From Planctomycetota bacterium (lineage in GTDB: Bacteria > Planctomycetota > UBA1135), in assembly GCA_018671175.1 (NCBI GenBank), contig JABHIE010000031.1, positions 444,527-508,526 of the forward strand: a stretch of DNA of 64,000 bases, given 5' to 3'. The notes beneath the pieces were generated by a model. The model did not search any database. It worked only from the letters and a program-made list of their open reading frames with translations, and was not told where the DNA came from. Shown one piece after another: positions 61,504-64,000 of the stretch. The stretch's first letter is position 1; every line of letters starts with the position of its first letter. The position numbers and the translations under genes are program-made.

Positions 61504-63485
61504 GTCAGCACCTCGAGGCTTAAAGCTTCAAGTCGGTGCATCTCATTGCGCAGGCGGATGGCATCCTCAAATTTCAAATCACTCGCCGCTTGAAGCATTT
61601 CTTTTTGCTTAGACTGAATCAAAATGGCATATTCTTCGGCCGTTTGGGGCGCGTCGAATGGCTCATCAGAATGTTCTTCAGGAGTCGCGCTCGACAAAGC
61701 GCCGAAAACGGGCTTAACGATACTAGTCGGCGTGATGCCATGCTCAAGGTTATGTGCCAACTGAATTTCGCGCCGTCGAGAAGTTTCATTCAGGCATTCA
61801 AGGATGGCTGGTGTTTCGCGGTCACGATAAAAAATAACGCGACCTTCAAGATGTCGCGCGGCTCGACCACAAGTTTGAATCAATGATGTTGTGGAGCGCA
61901 AAAAACCTTGTTGGTCTGCATCAAGCACTAGCACACGCGAGACCTCAGGCAAATCAAGCCCCTCGCGCAAAAGGTTAATACCCACTAAAACATCAAACAC
62001 GCCCAATCGTAAATCGCGCAAGATTTCAGCTCGCTCTAGGGTGTCGATATCCGAATGCAAATAGCGTGTCTTCACACTTTGCTCTTGGAAAAACTCGCTG
62101 AGGTCTTCCGCCGACCGCTTCGTCAGCGTTGTGACCAAAACGCGCCCACCGGCAGCAATGGCTTCACGGGCTTCTTTAAGGGCGTCTTCGACTTGGCCCG
62201 TGGCAGGCCGCAAATCGACGACTGGGTCGATCAAGCCCGTTGGCCGCACGATTTGCTCAACAGGCGCCAGAGGCGCGAGTGCTTTTTCACGGTGCTGCGG
62301 CGTAGCCGAAACATATAAAACTCGACTCATCAAGCCCTCGAATTCGGGTTCCGCCAAGGGGCGATTATCAATGGCGGATGGCAATCGAAAACCGTAATCA
62401 ATCAAACTACTCTTCCGCGCAGCATCACCCTTTACCATTCCGTAGACCTGCGGTAGCGTGACATGGCACTCGTCCATGACGCACAAAAAACCGGGGGGGA
62501 AATAGTTTAAAAGAGTAAAAGGCGGCTGCCCGGTTGCGCGGCCTTCAAAATGGCGGGAATAATTTTCGATGCCTGAGCAATAACCCAACTCTTCGAGATC
62601 TTCGAGGTCAGATAAAACTCGCCGCTCTAATCGCTCGGCTTCGATGTCACGGCCAGCAATTCGCATTCGCCCGACCTGCCCAAGCATTTCGTCACGGATG
62701 GCCGTCATGGCGTCGCCAATGCGATCTTCGGGCTGAATGTAATGCCCACACGGCCAAATCGCATAGTGACGCGGCTCGTCAAGAATTTCACCCGTGAGTG
62801 GGTCAAGGACGAGCAACTCTTCGATTAGGTCGCCATCAAGCTCAACACGCAAAATGCGGTCGCGCTCGTGAATAGGCCAAATCTCGACACCCGAACCGCG
62901 CAACCGAAAACTGCCCGGTTGGAAATCAAGCTCACCTCTCTTGTGTTGCGTGCGGACTAAGCCACGAACCAACTCTTGCCGCCGCATTTTGCTGCCTGCC
63001 GCAAGGCGCAACGCCATCCCTGAATATGTTTCGGGGTCACCTAAACCATAGATACACGAAACGCTGGCGACGACAAGCACATCAGGTCGTGACAAAAGAG
63101 CAGCGGTCGCCGAATTACGCATACGATCGATTTGCTCATTAATGCGCGCATCTTTTTCAATGTAAGTATCACTTGCAGGGACATAAGCCTCGGGTTGATA
63201 GTAGTCGTAGTAAGAGACGAAATACTCGACGGCATTATCAGGAAAGAGCTCACGGAATTCGGTGTACAGTTGCCCAGCAAGAGTCTTGTTGGGTGCAAGA
63301 ACCAAAGTCGGCACTTGAAGGCGCTCGACCAAATGAGCGGCCGTAAAAGTTTTCCCCGACCCTGTAACGCCAAGCAAAATACGGCGAGCCGATGGTTCGG
63401 CCATGGCGAGAGTCAATTCTTCAATCGCCCGAGGTTGATCTCCGGATGGCTGAAACGGACTTTGAATGCGAAAGGGGTTGCTCAT
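61500..63485 (-). CDS. uvrB: Excinuclease ABC subunit B
   Basis: Damage-verifying helicase of nucleotide excision repair. Start ATG at 63485 (661 aa, MSNPFRIQSPFQPSGDQ); an ATG at 63512 would add nine unusual residues. Walker A GVTGSGKT is at 39-46, the damage-binding beta-hairpin region YYDYYQPEAYVP is present, DECHVTLPQ is Walker B, and the C-terminal UVR domain ends near KFEDAIRLRNEMHRLEALSL. It is the first of the uvrB-uvrC pair. A 15-base hairpin (AAGCCT-CGC-AGGCTT, 63494-63508) lies just before the start, possibly a leader structure. No SOS box could be recognised. Confidence 0.97.
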   Translation of the reverse strand: MSNPFRIQSPFQPSGDQPRAIEELTLAMAEPSARRILLGVTGSGKTFTAAHLVERLQVPTLVLAPNKTLAGQLYTEFRELFPDNAVEYFVSYYDYYQPEAYVPASDTYIEKDARINEQIDRMRNSATAALLSRPDVLVVASVSCIYGLGDPETYSGMALRLAAGSKMRRQELVRGLVRTQHKRGELDFQPGSFRLRGSGVEIWPIHERDRILRVELDGDLIEELLVLDPLTGEILDEPRHYAIWPCGHYIQPEDRIGDAMTAIRDEMLGQVGRMRIAGRDIEAERLERRVLSDLEDLEELGYCSGIENYSRHFEGRATGQPPFTLLNYFPPGFLCVMDECHVTLPQVYGMVKGDAARKSSLIDYGFRLPSAIDNRPLAEPEFEGLMSRVLYVSATPQHREKALAPLAPVEQIVRPTGLIDPVVDLRPATGQVEDALKEAREAIAAGGRVLVTTLTKRSAEDLSEFFQEQSVKTRYLHSDIDTLERAEILRDLRLGVFDVLVGINLLREGLDLPEVSRVLVLDADQQGFLRSTTSLIQTCGRAARHLEGRVIFYRDRETPAILECLNETSRRREIQLAHNLEHGITPTSIVKPVFGALSSATPEEHSDEPFDAPQTAEEYAILIQSKQKEMLQAASDLKFEDAIRLRNEMHRLEALSLEVLT

Positions 63486-63608
63486 GAAGATGGAAGCCTC
63501 GCAGGCTTTCACACAGAGCTTAGTTTACGGGCACGGATTTCTTTGCCGAGGACGCCGTTTTCCTTCGGCATCTTCTACAATGCGATGGGCGAAAAAGCCC
63601 TTCTAGAC

Positions 63609-64000
63609 ATGAGCGAACGCACCGGAACTTGTACCTCCTGCGGCCAACGATTTGGCGGCATTCCTGATTCTGTTACTGCACTCAAGGTTAAATGCCGCGA
63701 ATGCAATGGCGAAGTGGTTATTCCTCCACTCCCTGAGCCTGAACCAGCCCCGGTTGTTGAAGCCAAAACTCCGCCAAAAGCAAAGCGGCCTGACAAAGCC
63801 AAGCCAGTTGACCGCGTAGTCGCAGGCGCAACACCCGCAGCACCCAAGCCAATCGTGCCACCCAAGAAGGCTTTCGTGCCACCCAAGCCAATCGTTCCAC
63901 CCAAAAAAGTGGTTGTGCCACCCAAGCCGCCCGTTGCGCCAAAGCCGCCCGTTGCGCCAAAGCCGCCCGTTGCGCCAAAGCCGCCCGTTGCGCCAAAGCC
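63609..64000 (+). CDS. Zinc-ribbon protein with a Pro/Lys/Val-rich repeat region (partial, right edge)
   Basis: The frame stays open to the edge, so the gene is incomplete. From the ATG at 63609 (an ATG at 63585 is also in frame) a zinc ribbon is formed by CTSC (Cys8, Cys11) and CREC (Cys29, Cys32). From residue 39 on the sequence is Pro/Lys/Ala/Val-rich and grades into perfect repeats of PKPPVA. A TACAAT hexamer at 63576-63581 could be a -10. A zinc ribbon joined by a Pro-rich linker to a membrane or regulatory domain is common in Planctomycetota; the rest is not visible. No function can be assigned. Confidence 0.75.
   Translation, partial: MSERTGTCTSCGQRFGGIPDSVTALKVKCRECNGEVVIPPLPEPEPAPVVEAKTPPKAKRPDKAKPVDRVVAGATPAAPKPIVPPKKAFVPPKPIVPPKKVVVPPKPPVAPKPPVAPKPPVAPKPPVAPK
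63924..64000 (+). repeat. 18-bp tandem repeat encoding PKPPVA units
   Basis: The unit AAGCCGCCCGTTGCGCCA recurs about 4.3 times to the right edge with almost no variation, coding for (K)PPVAP repeats. More diverged copies (PPKPIVPPKK) precede it. The near-identity suggests recent slippage or selection for a linker of variable length. The true copy number lies beyond the window. Confidence 0.85.

Noticed and set aside
63575..63996. Minus-strand Gly/Ala/Gln-rich frames over the right-edge repeat
   Set aside because: They are antisense to the repeats, low in complexity and lack start context; the plus-strand frame has a zinc ribbon.
63924..64000. Tandem repeat considered as a CRISPR array
   Set aside because: Units are 18 bp, directly adjacent without spacers, and stay in frame as PKPPVA repeats.
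1..64000. tRNA, rRNA, insertion sequences or prophage
   Set aside because: No cloverleaf-like segments, transposase frames or terminal repeats could be recognised by eye; a tool search could still find a diverged one.

Overview
The window reads as a chromosomal segment of a Gram-negative bacterium with an outer membrane: it encodes a Kdo transferase (WaaA), a type II secretion system, a lipoprotein signal peptidase and a peptidoglycan amidase lipoprotein. A transmembrane Ser/Thr kinase, a GldA/F/G-DUF4340 ABC cassette, system II cytochrome c assembly, zinc-ribbon/HEAT and von Willebrand A proteins, and a near absence of Shine-Dalgarno sites fit Planctomycetota or a related PVC lineage. That placement is inferred from gene content, not from a phylogeny. 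Base composition looks even, at roughly mid-50s % GC by eye. I see no tRNA, rRNA, insertion sequence, prophage or CRISPR array, so this looks like a core, not an accessory, region.

Layout. 1-4444: holB (cut by the left edge) and tmk, an amidase lipoprotein, uppP and alanine dehydrogenase. 4517-8402: a translationally coupled trio, yggS, a Ser/Thr kinase and purN. 8399-12862: the Gld-type ABC exporter cassette. 12942-17055: dnaK behind a near-consensus sigma-54 promoter, next to an NtrC-type activator and a soluble histidine kinase. 17116-20022: a Sua5 / YwlE-like phosphatase fusion, a PTS IIA-like protein and a sodium/proton antiporter. 20225-27939: gspDEFGHIJ. 27936-32956: serS, a secreted protein, a rhomboid protease, and divergent folD. 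32989-39859: sucCD-tatA-mobA-prenyl synthase-resB-ccsA, a respiration-themed operon. 39965-46863: an unknown membrane protein, rpmH (47 codons), mdh, a HEAT protein, a VWA protein, mnmA, yajC and yraN. 46866-58699: a long operon dksA-lspA-pyrD-secA-waaA-metK-ahcY-pseudopilin-miaB-ribD. 58741-64000: xer recombinase, uvrC, uvrB, and a zinc-ribbon protein with Pro/Lys repeats cut by the right edge.

Genes are packed tightly. ATGA-, TAATG- and TAGTG-type overlaps are common, so translational coupling is probably widespread. Where a start codon was ambiguous I used family N-termini and overlap with the upstream gene.

The most noteworthy items are (1) the sigma-54 promoter in front of dnaK with a sigma-54 activator/histidine kinase pair directly upstream; (2) one polypeptide joining tRNA threonylcarbamoyl-AMP synthase to a phosphatase with the YwlE phosphoarginine signature; (3) a TatA with a lipoprotein-like leader inside a respiratory maturation operon; (4) a VWA protein with two MIDAS-like modules overlapping a zinc-ribbon/HEAT gene; and (5) several leader hairpins and operator-like palindromes. 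None amounts to a clearly new defence or mobile system.
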